From: Rhodopseudomonas faecalis
GTDB lineage: Bacteria; Pseudomonadota; Alphaproteobacteria; Rhizobiales; Xanthobacteraceae
Direction: 5' to 3'
Length of the DNA stretch: 64,000 bases
Assembly: GCF_003217325.1 (NCBI RefSeq)
Contig: NZ_QJTI01000006.1
Span: forward strand, 1 to 64,000
This document shows, in pieces, positions 16,691 through 26,006 of the stretch. The stretch's first letter is position 1, and each line of letters opens with the position of its first letter. The notes under the pieces are model-generated. The model saw nothing but the letters and a program-made list of their open reading frames with translations, was not told where the DNA came from and searched no databases. Both the position numbers and the translations under genes were made by a program.

Positions 16691-16828
16691 CAACACTCCT
16701 TGCACCCATAACTATAGCACATAACCGGCCGCCGCACGCCGCTTGCCGCTAATGACTACTGCTTGAATACAAGCCTGCCGGGCAGCGTTCTCCAGGTTCC
16801 ATCCCCTGCCCTGCATGGCCACTAGCGA

Positions 16829-17956
16829 TTACGCCGCCGATGACCTGACCTCAGAGGAACCGGTCTCGTCCTGCGTTTGCGGCTCCGGCGGATAGGCATG
16901 CAGCTCGCCGCCATGGTCCGCGACCTGGTAGCGCATAGAACCAGCCTGATCCTGCATGTGCAGATAGTCCGGGCCGACCGGCGCCTTGCCGTAACCGCCA
17001 GGAATATCGAGCACATATTCCGGCTGGCACAGGCCGGACAATTTTCCGCGCAATTGCCGCATCAATTCGCGGCCCTCGGCGAGCGTGGTGCGCAGATGCG
17101 CGGTGCCATGCGCCAGATCGCCATGATGCAGATAATACGGCTTGATCCGGCATTCGACGAAGGCGCGCATCAGCGCCGCCAGCGTGTCGAGGTCGTCATT
17201 GACGCCGCGCAGCAGCACCGATTGGCTGACCAGCGCGATGCCGGCGTCCACTAGGCGCGCACAGGCTTGCCGCGCGCTTGCCGACAATTCGCGCGGATGA
17301 TTGGCGTGCACCGCCATCCAGACCGCGGCGCCCTTTGGCTGCAGCGCCGCTACCAGCTCGGCGCTGATCCGCGCCGGATCGGCCACCGGCACCCGGCTGT
17401 GAACCCGCACAATCTTGACGTGATCGATCGCGGCGAGATCGGCCATCACCTCGGCCAGCCGCCGCGGCGACAGCATCAGCGGGTCGCCGCCGGTCAAAAT
17501 CACTTCCCAGATTTCGGGATGGCAGGCGAGGTAATCGATCGCGGCCCGATAGGCCTGCGGCGACAGCGCGCTGTCCTTGCCCGGCCCGACCATTTCGCGC
17601 CGGAAGCAGAACCGGCAATAGACCGCACAGACCCCGACCAGCTTGAACAGCGCCCGGTCGGCATGGCGATGCACGATGCCGGCGACCGGCGAATGCGCGT
17701 GATCGCCGATCGGATCGGATCGCTCGACGGCGCTGACCTCAAGCTCGCGCGCGCTTGGAATGTATTGCCGCGCGATCGGGTCGTTGGGATCGGCGGGATC
17801 GATCAGCTCGGCGACCGCGGCGCTGACCGCGACCGCGTAGCGCGACACCACTTGATTGAGCACGGCGAGGTCGGAAGCCGGCGCGAGGCCATGCGCCACC
17901 AGTTCGGCCGGCGAGCGCAGCGTAGCGCCTTCGGGGACAGGACGGCGAACGGTCAT
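16829..17956 (-). CDS. epmB: EF-P lysine 2,3-aminomutase, radical SAM (EpmB/KamA family)
   Basis: This 375-residue radical SAM enzyme has the cluster motif CAVYCRFCF (Cys110, Cys114, Cys117). It also has LTGGDPLML (155-163), HSRVPV (186-191) and the probable PLP lysine Lys324 in IPGGYGKAPVGPDY. EpmB converts (S)-alpha-lysine to (R)-beta-lysine for attachment to EF-P by EpmA. Its ATG overlaps the epmA stop (ATGA at 17956-17953), implying coupling. An eight-residue longer start is inside epmA and unlikely. Position beside epmA and efp makes a catabolic lysine aminomutase role unlikely. Confidence 0.92.
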   Translation of the reverse strand: MTVRRPVPEGATLRSPAELVAHGLAPASDLAVLNQVVSRYAVAVSAAVAELIDPADPNDPIARQYIPSARELEVSAVERSDPIGDHAHSPVAGIVHRHADRALFKLVGVCAVYCRFCFRREMVGPGKDSALSPQAYRAAIDYLACHPEIWEVILTGGDPLMLSPRRLAEVMADLAAIDHVKIVRVHSRVPVADPARISAELVAALQPKGAAVWMAVHANHPRELSASARQACARLVDAGIALVSQSVLLRGVNDDLDTLAALMRAFVECRIKPYYLHHGDLAHGTAHLRTTLAEGRELMRQLRGKLSGLCQPEYVLDIPGGYGKAPVGPDYLHMQDQAGSMRYQVADHGGELHAYPPEPQTQDETGSSEVRSSAA

Positions 17957-19005
17957 GCCGCGCCCGCCGGCGGCGTCCACACCACCTGATCGATCCGGGT
18001 CGCGCCCGCGGCCAGCATCACCAGCCGGTCGAAGCCGAGCGCCACGCCGCTCGCTTCCGGCATTTCGCCGAGCGCGGCCAAAAACTCCTCATCGAGCGGG
18101 TAGCATTCGCCATAGCGGCGCTGCTTTTCCGCCATCGCGTGGTCGAAGCGGGCGCGCTGCTCGGCTGGATCGGTCAGTTCGCCAAAACCGTTGGCGAGTT
18201 CGACGCCGCAGGCATAGACCTCAAAACGCTCCGAAACCCGCCGGTCGGCGGCCGACAGCCGCGCCAGCGCCGATTCGGGCGCCGGGTATTCGTGCAGCAG
18301 CGTCAGCCGGCCCTGGCCGAGATTGGGTTCGATATGCTCGACCAGAATTTTGCTAAAAATGTCGGACCAGTCGTCATCGCCGGACAGCCGCACCCAGCGA
18401 TGCGCCGCCGCCGCCAGCGCGTCGCGGTCGCCGCGGCCGTCAACGATGGTCGCCAACAGATCGATGCCGGTGAAATCGGCAAAAGCCTGCGCCACGGTCA
18501 GAAGCTGCGGTTCGGCGTGCGGATCGGCGATGCGGCCGCGGAATGAGAACAGCCGGGTGCCGGCGGCGCGCGCGGCACGCACGATCACCGCGACGCAATC
18601 GGCCATCACCGCCTGATACGGGGCGTTGGCGCGATACCATTCCAGCATGGTGAATTCCGGCAGATGCAGGTCGCCGCGCTCGCGGTCTCGAAACACCCGG
18701 GCGAATTCCACAATGCGCGGCTCGCCAGCCGCGAGCAGCTTTTTGCAGGCGAATTCGGGCGAGGTCCGGAAATAGCGGGTCAGCGGATCGCCCTCGGGAC
18801 CGTGCAACACGGTGCGCGGGGCGTGCAAATGGGTTTCATTTCCTGGAGAAACCTGCAGGATTCCGGTTTCGACCTCGACAAACCCCTCTTGCACGAACCA
18901 CTCGCGGACCGCCCGGGTGATGTCGCTGCGGGCGCGCAGGAACGGCCTGCGGTCGAGGTGGCGGAGCGGCGTCCACCAGGGTGAAACAGGCTCGATCGCG
19001 GTCAT
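17953..19005 (-). CDS. epmA: EF-P lysyltransferase EpmA (GenX/PoxA, truncated class II LysRS-like)
   Basis: This 350-residue paralogue of the class II lysyl-tRNA synthetase catalytic core lacks the anticodon-binding domain. It activates (R)-beta-lysine and attaches it to a lysine of EF-P. Motif 2-like RVFRDRERGDLHLPEF (about 110-125) and motif 3-like GVALGFDRLVML near the C terminus are visible. The ATG at 19005 is chosen because 31 extra residues upstream are Arg/Cys-rich and extend to the efp leader. epmA and efp are divergent, with 138 bp between their starts, while epmB overlaps its end. Confidence 0.93.
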   Translation of the reverse strand: MTAIEPVSPWWTPLRHLDRRPFLRARSDITRAVREWFVQEGFVEVETGILQVSPGNETHLHAPRTVLHGPEGDPLTRYFRTSPEFACKKLLAAGEPRIVEFARVFRDRERGDLHLPEFTMLEWYRANAPYQAVMADCVAVIVRAARAAGTRLFSFRGRIADPHAEPQLLTVAQAFADFTGIDLLATIVDGRGDRDALAAAAHRWVRLSGDDDWSDIFSKILVEHIEPNLGQGRLTLLHEYPAPESALARLSAADRRVSERFEVYACGVELANGFGELTDPAEQRARFDHAMAEKQRRYGECYPLDEEFLAALGEMPEASGVALGFDRLVMLAAGATRIDQVVWTPPAGAA

Positions 19006-19143
19006 TGAGCATGTTCTCCAAGCCGCCGCAAAAGGCTGGCATCGGCACCGGAAATCAGTATGTTGCCCCCCGAAACGGCTTCGCCGGCCACGGAGCACAG
19101 TCCCCCGGCGCGGTCCCCGACCGCAACCTTAGGAAAAAGTCCT

Positions 19144-19710
19144 TTGAGAGTCATCGCCAGTTCTATTCGCAAGGGCAACGTCATTGAGCAAGATGGCAAG
19201 CTGTACGTTGTCCTTTCCGCGGAAAATATCCACCCCGGCAAGGGAACTCCGGTCAGCCAGATCGAGATGCGCCGCATCAGCGACGGCGTGAAGATTTCGG
19301 AGCGCTACAAGACCACCGACCAGGTCGAGAAGGTCACCATCGAAGAGCGCAACTACACCTACCTATATGAGGACGCCGAAGGCTTCCACTTCATGAACGG
19401 CGAAACCTATGATCAGGTTCAGGTGCCGAAGGATGTGGTCGGCAACGCCGCGCCGTATTTGCAGGAAAACATGGTGGTGAAGCTGTCGATGCACGACACT
19501 TCGCCGGTGTCGATCGCGCTGCCGCAGCGCGCGACGCTGGAAGTGGTCGAGACCGAGCCGGTCACCAAGGGCCAGACCGCGTCGTCGTCGTACAAGCCGG
19601 CCGTGCTGTCCAATGGCGTGCGCACTGCCGTGCCGCCGCACGTCGCGGTCGGCACCCGCGTCGTGGTGATGACCGAAGACGGCTCCTACGTCGAGCGCGC
19701 CAAGGACTGA
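19144..19710 (+). CDS. efp: Elongation factor P
   Basis: This 188-residue, three-beta-barrel factor rescues ribosomes at polyproline motifs. The N-terminal domain loop HPGKGTP carries Lys33, equivalent to the modified Lys34 of E. coli EF-P, matching the adjacent epmA and epmB. The start is a TTG at 19144, with AGGA nine bases upstream. Starting there gives the family's usual [12 protein letters not shown], whereas an in-frame ATG at 19060 would add 28 unrelated residues. The next gene begins 34 bp after the stop, suggesting cotranscription with the M23-like gene. Confidence 0.96.
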   Translation: MRVIASSIRKGNVIEQDGKLYVVLSAENIHPGKGTPVSQIEMRRISDGVKISERYKTTDQVEKVTIEERNYTYLYEDAEGFHFMNGETYDQVQVPKDVVGNAAPYLQENMVVKLSMHDTSPVSIALPQRATLEVVETEPVTKGQTASSSYKPAVLSNGVRTAVPPHVAVGTRVVVMTEDGSYVERAKD

Positions 19711-19744
19711 CCTGACACCAAGCGAATGTGAGCATGGGAGCATC

Positions 19745-21451
19745 ATGGGTGTAAGCTTCACGGCAGCGGGACATCTCCGCAACCGAGCCGTCAAGCTCAT
19801 TGCTGGTGTGCTGCTGTCAGCAGCCGTGCTCGCATCCGCCGATGCCAGCGAATTCCGCACCGCCGCGGTGTCCGTGGCCCGTGTCGATTGGCGGGCCGCC
19901 GCCGAACAGTTGAAGGCCGAGATCGGCCCCGATAGCGCGGCAGCGTCGCGCTTCAACTTTACCCCGCAGCGCCGTTTCCGGCCCTATGACCCCCGTTCGC
20001 TGCCCGCGATCGTACAGTTGAACGGCGTCACCGCGACGCTGTTTACCGGCATCAGCCGCAGTACGGTGCCGGTGCTGCTACCCTTCGACACCGCCGCCTA
20101 TTTTGCCGACCGTGCCCGCGGTGTGCCCGAAAGCCTGTCGATCGGCCATTATCAATCGGGCTTCCGCACCCTCGATCTGTTCGATCCCGGCCCCGCCGGC
20201 TACAGCGCGCTGTTCACGCTCGAGCCCGGCAAGGACGCCGCCGAAGGGCTGCCGCCGCGCACCTTCACCAAGCCGGTCGAGGTGCAGATCACCGGCTCGC
20301 TGCTGACTTACGACATCAACGACCCGCAGGCCGGCAAGGGCGAGCCGGTGAAGGCGCTCGCCGCGCAATATCCCGATCTGCGCCGCACCGTGCGCGAGGG
20401 CTTTGTGCGCTATGCCTTCACCAGGTTCGGCGTGCCCTATGTGGTGTCGATCCAGTGCCTGGATTCCAAGCCGCGCGCCAAGCGCCTGGCGTGCCGCGAA
20501 GCCAGCCCGATCGCCGAGCGCTTCATCAAATCGCTGCGCATTGTTGGCGGCAAGCCATCGCGGCCGCGCGGCTATCTCGCTTCGCAGCCGGCCGAGCGGC
20601 CGGCTACGCCGTCGCCCGACTTCACCTATCGGCCGAGCGGCGCGATTCTGCCCGGCACCGGCTATCGCGGCCAGCCCGGCCATGCCGATTTCACGGTGTA
20701 TTCGCAGATCCGCTTTCCGCTGCAAGGCGCGCCGGCCTATGCGAATTCGCAGTCGTTCCTGAACTGGGGCGACTGCTTCCATCGCGGCCGGGTGCCGCGC
20801 CCGACCGGCAAGGGCGCCAGCTATCGCTGCAAGTCGAGCGACAAGAAGCTGGTGCTCGATGAAACCGCCGGCGAGAACTACGCCTATCCGTGGCAGGACA
20901 ATTTTTGCGAAGCCCGCGATTTCAATGTCGGGCAGTGCGCGCAGGGCTATGGCCATCAGGGCCAGGACATCCGCCCGGCGAGCTGCCCGCAGCGCCATGG
21001 CAATGCCGACCGCTGCGAGCCGAACCATTTTGGCGTGGTGGCGGTGCGCGATGGCGTGCTGCTGCGCTCACCCAAGCAGCAGGCCGCGACCTTGCTGGTC
21101 AACACCTCGGCCGAACACATCCGCTTCCGCTACATGCACATGAACCCGTCGATGATGGATGCCGACGGGGTTTTGCATGGCCGCCGCGTCAATGAGGGCG
21201 AACGGCTCGGGCTGGTGTCGAACTATCAAGACTATCCGGGCGGCACTACCACCCACCTGCATTTCGACGTCCAGGTGTTCACCCGCGAGGGCTGGCTCTG
21301 GGTGAACCCCTACGTCACCCTGATCGCCTCCTATGAGCGCTTGCTTGGCCAGCGCGGCCGCGAGGTCGCGGCCGAACCCGTTGAAATGCCGGCCGGTCCG
21401 CCGCCCGACGACGTCGCCAAACCGGAAGAGGCGGTCGAAGGCAGCGAATAA
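19745..21451 (+). CDS. Secreted M23/LytM-like peptidase with large N-terminal domain
   Basis: This 568-residue exported protein has a signal peptide (hydrophobic 15-33, likely cleavage after ADA). Residues 40-290 form a domain I do not recognise. The C-terminal half has the zinc pattern of M23 endopeptidases: GYGHQGQDI with His404 and Asp408, and TTHLHFDV with His504 and His506, plus VVAVRDGVLL and YMHMNP strands. M23 enzymes cut peptidoglycan cross-links. All expected zinc ligands are present, so activity is plausible. The tail contains AGPPPDD, a triple-proline motif. It follows efp by 34 bp and precedes a lytic transglycosylase by 58 bp. Confidence 0.8.
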   Translation: MGVSFTAAGHLRNRAVKLIAGVLLSAAVLASADASEFRTAAVSVARVDWRAAAEQLKAEIGPDSAAASRFNFTPQRRFRPYDPRSLPAIVQLNGVTATLFTGISRSTVPVLLPFDTAAYFADRARGVPESLSIGHYQSGFRTLDLFDPGPAGYSALFTLEPGKDAAEGLPPRTFTKPVEVQITGSLLTYDINDPQAGKGEPVKALAAQYPDLRRTVREGFVRYAFTRFGVPYVVSIQCLDSKPRAKRLACREASPIAERFIKSLRIVGGKPSRPRGYLASQPAERPATPSPDFTYRPSGAILPGTGYRGQPGHADFTVYSQIRFPLQGAPAYANSQSFLNWGDCFHRGRVPRPTGKGASYRCKSSDKKLVLDETAGENYAYPWQDNFCEARDFNVGQCAQGYGHQGQDIRPASCPQRHGNADRCEPNHFGVVAVRDGVLLRSPKQQAATLLVNTSAEHIRFRYMHMNPSMMDADGVLHGRRVNEGERLGLVSNYQDYPGGTTTHLHFDVQVFTREGWLWVNPYVTLIASYERLLGQRGREVAAEPVEMPAGPPPDDVAKPEEAVEGSE

Positions 21452-21509
21452 TCGCCGCCGCTCGTCTCAGGCTTTGCCGCAGCGGCGCCAGTACCGCTAC
21501 ACTGTGGCC

Positions 21510-22733
21510 ATGTCCCAGAGCGATTCCAGCTTCGCCCTCACCCGCCGCAGCCTGCTGGTCGGCGCCGCCTTGAGCTGCGCGCTGCCGCAAGCGGCAGCCG
21601 CCGAGCCCGCCGGCTTTGATCAATGGCGCGAGGCGTTTCGTGCCAAGGCGCGCGCCAAAGGCATCTCCGATCAGACCTACAGCCGGGTGATGGGCCGCAT
21701 CGAGCCGGACATGAGCGTGTTCCGCAAGATGCAGAAGCAGCCCGAGTTCCACGAGCAGCTCTGGCAATATATCAACCGCCGGGTTTCCGACTGGCGCATC
21801 ACCGCCGGGCGCGAGGCGCTGCGCCAGAACGAGGCGGTGTTCGGCAAGATCGAGCGCGATTTCGGCGTCGAGCGCGGCACGCTGCTGGCGCTGTGGGGCG
21901 TCGAGAGCGCCTATGGCGATCCGTTGGTGCAGCAGAACCATATGCGCCCGGTGTTTCCCTCGCTGGCCGCGCTGGCCTGGAACGAGCCGCGCCGCCGCTC
22001 TTATTGGGAGACCGAGCTGATCAACGCGCTGACTATCGTGCAGCGCGGCTGGTCGACACCCGATGAAATGCGCGGCTCCTGGGCCGGCGCCATGGGCCAC
22101 ACCCAATGGATGCCGGAAGTCTGGCTCAATGTCGGCATCGATTATGACGGCGACGGCCGGGTGTCGCCTTTCGGCCGCCCGGATGACGCGCTCGGCTCGA
22201 CCGCCCGCTTCTTGGTGAACCGCGGCAAATATCGGCGCGGCGAGCACTGGGGCTATGAAGTGCGCGCGCCGGGCCTGAGCGGCGGCGCAACGCGCAGCTA
22301 CGCGGCCTGGGCCGAGGCTGGGGTGACGCGCGCCGACGGCCGGCCGTTTCCGCTGCCGGGCGCCAGCGCGCAGCTCTGGATTCCGGTCGAAGGCGGCCCG
22401 GCGTTCCTGATCGGGCCAAATTTCATGGCCGTGAAAAGCTACAATCCGTCGATGAACTACGCGCTGGCGATCTGCCATCTCGGCGATCGCATCCTGGGCG
22501 CGCCGCCGTTCCTCAATCCGTTCCCCGGCTCGGAACGGGCGTTGACGCTGGCCGAGGTCAAGGAGCTGCAAACCCGGCTGACCGCACTCGGCTTCGACAC
22601 CGGCGGCACCGACGGCCGGGTCGGCAACGACACCATGAAGGCGGTGCGCGACTTCCAGCTCAAGGCCGGCCTGCTGCCGGCCGACGGCTATGGCGGCCTC
22701 AAAGTGCTGGCGCGGCTGCGGCAGGGCTCGTAG
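21510..22733 (+). CDS. MltB-family lytic murein transglycosylase with peptidoglycan-binding domain
   Basis: This 407-residue periplasmic enzyme cleaves the glycan strand of murein to 1,6-anhydro products. A signal with twin arginines (TRRSLLVGAALSCALPQAAA, 11-30) suggests Tat or Sec export. The SLT_2 domain follows, with WGVESAYGD and catalytic Glu132, and AGAMGHTQWMP. A C-terminal PG_binding_1 domain (about 340-405) contains VKELQTRLTALGF. The ATG at 21510 is chosen as the start of the signal sequence; the frame is open further upstream without support. It lies between an M23-like gene and a FUSC gene in a probable operon. Confidence 0.92.
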   Translation: MSQSDSSFALTRRSLLVGAALSCALPQAAAAEPAGFDQWREAFRAKARAKGISDQTYSRVMGRIEPDMSVFRKMQKQPEFHEQLWQYINRRVSDWRITAGREALRQNEAVFGKIERDFGVERGTLLALWGVESAYGDPLVQQNHMRPVFPSLAALAWNEPRRRSYWETELINALTIVQRGWSTPDEMRGSWAGAMGHTQWMPEVWLNVGIDYDGDGRVSPFGRPDDALGSTARFLVNRGKYRRGEHWGYEVRAPGLSGGATRSYAAWAEAGVTRADGRPFPLPGASAQLWIPVEGGPAFLIGPNFMAVKSYNPSMNYALAICHLGDRILGAPPFLNPFPGSERALTLAEVKELQTRLTALGFDTGGTDGRVGNDTMKAVRDFQLKAGLLPADGYGGLKVLARLRQGS

Positions 22734-22739
22734 CACCCG

Positions 22740-23831
22740 ATGCAGAAATCGGTGCTGCATAAGGTCGTCGCCCAGCTAAGGCTGGAATGGCACGAGCTGA
22801 TCACCATCCATCCCAGCGACCGGCCATGGCAGATGGCATTGGCCGCCGCGCTCGCCACCGGCCTGCCGCTGATGGTCGGCGCCTGGTTCGATCATCTCGA
22901 CTACGGGCTGATCTCCTCGCTCGGCGGCCTGAGCTTCCTGTATCTGCCGGCAACGCCGCTGCACCATCGCATGGTGTCGATGATGGCGCTGAGTTTTGGC
23001 ATGATCGCCTGCTACGCCTGCGGCGTGATCAGCCATTTCTTCCCGATGCTGCTGGTGCCGGTGCTGACGCTGGTGGCGATACTGGTGACCATGCTGTGCC
23101 GGTTCTATCGCGTCGGCGCGCCGGGCAGCATGTTCTTCGTGATGGCGGCCTCGATCGCGGCCTACACGCCGACCACGGTGACGGACGTGCCGCTGAAAGT
23201 CGGCCTGCTGACCATGGGCTGCCTGCTGGCAACGCTGATCGCGTTTTTCTACAGCCTGGTAATCCTGCGGCTGCGCGAACCGCAGCCGATCGCGCCGCTG
23301 CTCAAGGCCGATTTCGACTTTGTGGTGGTCGACGCCGTGGTGGTCGGAACCTTTGTCGGCGTGTCGCTGGCGCTCGCCCAGGCACTGCAATTGGAGCGGC
23401 CCTATTGGGTGCCGGTCAGTTGCCTCGCGGTGATCCAGGGCATGTCGCTGCGCGCGGTGTGGATGCGGCAGCTGCATCGCCTGCTCGGCACCATACTCGG
23501 CCTGCTGGTGGCGTTCGCACTTCTGATGCTGCCGCTCGGCAAATGGAGCGTCGCGCTGCTGCTGACCACCTTGTCATTCATCATCGAGACCGCGGTGATG
23601 CGACACTACGGCTTTGCGGTGATCTTCATCACGCCGCTGACGATCTTCTTGGCCGATGCCGCAACGCTCGGCCTTGAACCGCCCGGCCAAGTGATCGAGG
23701 CGCGGCTGATCGATACCGTGGTCGGCTGCGCGGTCGGTCTTGTGGGCGGCGTCTGCCTGCACAGCACGCGGTTTCGCGGGATCATTACGCCCCTGATCCG
23801 GCGCGCAATCCCGAGCCGACTGGTGCCGTGA
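22740..23831 (+). CDS. FUSC-family inner-membrane protein
   Basis: This 363-residue protein has ten or so hydrophobic segments in two repeated halves. Each begins with an arrangement like the FUSC (fusaric acid resistance/AaeB-like) domain, including ERPYWVPVSCLAVIQG in the second half. FUSC proteins are putative efflux transporters for aromatic acids, but many have unknown cargo. The start lies only six bases after the transglycosylase stop, so the two are almost certainly cotranscribed. No membrane-fusion partner is present. A palindromic repeat follows. Confidence 0.82.
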   Translation: MQKSVLHKVVAQLRLEWHELITIHPSDRPWQMALAAALATGLPLMVGAWFDHLDYGLISSLGGLSFLYLPATPLHHRMVSMMALSFGMIACYACGVISHFFPMLLVPVLTLVAILVTMLCRFYRVGAPGSMFFVMAASIAAYTPTTVTDVPLKVGLLTMGCLLATLIAFFYSLVILRLREPQPIAPLLKADFDFVVVDAVVVGTFVGVSLALAQALQLERPYWVPVSCLAVIQGMSLRAVWMRQLHRLLGTILGLLVAFALLMLPLGKWSVALLLTTLSFIIETAVMRHYGFAVIFITPLTIFLADAATLGLEPPGQVIEARLIDTVVGCAVGLVGGVCLHSTRFRGIITPLIRRAIPSRLVP

Positions 23832-23870
23832 CAGCGACCAGATCAATCGCCGTCGTGCTCCTGACTACGC

Positions 23871-23960
23871 GTCATGGCCGGGCTCGTCCCGGCCATCTAC
23901 GTCTTCAATCTTGCGCAGCCTTCAAGACGTGGATGCCCGCGACAAAGCGCGGGCATGACG
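23871..23960. repeat. Dispersed double-hairpin repeat, family 1, copy B
   Basis: Palindromes ATGGCCGGG/CCCGGCCAT (23874-23896) and ATGCCCGCG/CGCGGGCAT (23933-23956) flank a spacer containing TCAAGACGTGGATG. It matches copy D (61152) closely. It lies between the convergent FUSC and amidohydrolase genes and could terminate either transcript. Confidence 0.88.
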
Positions 23961-23999
23961 GCACCCAATTGACGACCATTGGTGTTACTTCGCTGTCGG

Positions 24000-25844
24000 C
24001 TATCCGCGCGCCACCGGATAGACCCTGCCCTCGAACACCGTGCCCCAGATCGGCACGTCGTGCAGCTTGAGCGGATCGACCGCGTATGGGTCCTGCCCCA
24101 GCACCGTGAAATTGGCGATTTTGCCGGGCGCGATCGAGCCGAGCCGCGTTTCCTGCCGCCAGGAATGGGCCGCGCCGATGGTAATGGCGCGCAGCGCGTC
24201 ATCAACGCTGATGCGCTGCTCCGGCCCGGCAACGCGGCCCGACGCCGTCACGCGATTGACGCCATAGGACGCCAGCAGCAGCGGCGCCGCCGGCCCCATC
24301 GGCAGATCGGAATGATAGGACAACGGAATGTTGTGCTTCAGCACCGAGGCGGCCCGCACCATCACGTCGGCGCGCTCTGGGCCAAGACCGACCTTGGCGT
24401 ATTTGTCGGCAAAGCCGACCGGATAATACGGATTGGCGCTGACGATCGCGCCGAGCCGCGCAATGCGCGCCACCTGATCTTCCGATGAATTGGCGAAATG
24501 CACGATCACCGTGCGATGATCCTGGCGCGGCTTCTCGGTCATCAGCTTCTCGATAATATCGAGCAGCACTTCGAGGCCGAGATCGCCATTGACGTGGATA
24601 TGGATCTGATAGCCGGCATTCCAGAACAGCCGCATACGCTGTTCGAGCTGATCGGGCGGAATGATCCATTCGCCCTTATGGCCGTCGAGATAGCCGTCCT
24701 TCATCTGCATCAATTGGGAGATGATAGCGCCATCGGCAAACAGTTTGATCTGCTTGTCGAAGAACATCACCTTCTTGCCCGGCGCCGCCGGCGCCACCGC
24801 GATCTGCTGTTCGACCGCTTGCAGCCCATTGTCGAGACCGACGCGGTCGATAATGCCGCGGCCATCGGCGAGAAACGTCGAATACATCGGCGTGTTCGGC
24901 GCGCCGAGGATCTGCTCATAGAGCGTCCACATGTCGGGCGTGTACAGCGCGCCCGGCTCGTTATAGGCGGTGACGCCATTGGCGTGCAGATAGTCCACCA
25001 TCTGTTTCAGACCGAACGTCAGCCGCTCCGGCGTCGCCAGTGCTTTCATCATCGGCGTGATGATGAAATTGAGCCCGCCCTCCCAGAAATGACCGCTCGC
25101 GAAATCGACCTGCGTGCTCCACTCGCCTTTGCCGCGGGTCGCGTCCTCGGTGATGCCAAGCGCGGCGATCGCGGCATCATTCAAATAGAACTCGTGGCAC
25201 GAGCGCTGCCACACCGCGATCGGCTGGGTGGCGCTGAGCGCGTTGAGATCGGCGCGCGACAGCGGGCCATGCCAGAGCGCGTGATAGCCCCAGGTAAAAA
25301 ACCAGTCCTTGGGATTGGACGCCGCGATCGCGGCCTGCAGCCGGGCGCGGTACTGATCCTGCGAGGACGCCGCCTTGATGGTGCGGCCCGGCAGCACCCA
25401 ATCCTCCGGCGCGATCACTTCGACCGCCAGCGTCAGCGCGCCGAGGATCGGATGGAGATGCTGATCGATGAAGCCGGGGAGCACCACCTTGTCAGCAAGG
25501 GTCTCGTCGATGCGATATGCACTATTGCCGAGCGCGGCCTTGACCTCATCGAGCGATCCGGCGGCGACGATGGTCTGCCCCGACACCGCAACCGCCGTTG
25601 CGGTCGGCCGGTCGCGCTCCATGGTGATGATCTTGTTGGCGACGAAGATCGTGGCCGGCGGCTTTGCCAGTCCGGCGGCCAGGGTCTGGTTCATCGCGCC
25701 ATCGGCCTGGGCCGGGCCGGCGACGGCTTCGGCGACGAAGGCCCCGGTACTGAGCGCGGCGGCGCCGATCAGGAATTGCCGGCGAGATTTGAAGCTGAGG
25801 GCGCGGAAGGCATTCGCTAGTTCGGGACTACAGACGATGCACAT
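24000..25844 (-). CDS. Exported amidohydrolase, YtcJ-like (Amidohydro_3)
   Basis: This 614-residue metal-dependent hydrolase has a Tat-type signal (SRRQFLIGAAALSTG, about 20-34). It then has a composite beta-sandwich strand (KIITMERDRPTATAVAV), the metal motif GFIDQHLHP, a central ADGAIISQLMQMKDG typical of YtcJ-like enzymes, HIHVNGD, and the C-terminal GSIAPGKIANFTVLGQDP. Substrates of this subgroup are amides or cyclic amides but cannot be predicted. It stands alone, bordered by a repeat downstream and 162 bp of gene-free DNA upstream. Confidence 0.85.
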   Translation of the reverse strand: MCIVCSPELANAFRALSFKSRRQFLIGAAALSTGAFVAEAVAGPAQADGAMNQTLAAGLAKPPATIFVANKIITMERDRPTATAVAVSGQTIVAAGSLDEVKAALGNSAYRIDETLADKVVLPGFIDQHLHPILGALTLAVEVIAPEDWVLPGRTIKAASSQDQYRARLQAAIAASNPKDWFFTWGYHALWHGPLSRADLNALSATQPIAVWQRSCHEFYLNDAAIAALGITEDATRGKGEWSTQVDFASGHFWEGGLNFIITPMMKALATPERLTFGLKQMVDYLHANGVTAYNEPGALYTPDMWTLYEQILGAPNTPMYSTFLADGRGIIDRVGLDNGLQAVEQQIAVAPAAPGKKVMFFDKQIKLFADGAIISQLMQMKDGYLDGHKGEWIIPPDQLEQRMRLFWNAGYQIHIHVNGDLGLEVLLDIIEKLMTEKPRQDHRTVIVHFANSSEDQVARIARLGAIVSANPYYPVGFADKYAKVGLGPERADVMVRAASVLKHNIPLSYHSDLPMGPAAPLLLASYGVNRVTASGRVAGPEQRISVDDALRAITIGAAHSWRQETRLGSIAPGKIANFTVLGQDPYAVDPLKLHDVPIWGTVFEGRVYPVARG

Positions 25845-26006
25845 GGCTGATCTTCTCTGCGAACTGTGCGAGTTTGCAGAGCCGAACCACCGCGGTCAAC
25901 GGAACAGGTGCGATCCGCCCCTCTATTGCAACGAATATGGGGTCAATTCCGTCAATGCCCCGCCAGGATCGGACTGATCAGCACACCAAGAAGCCCGCAA
26001 CGCGAA

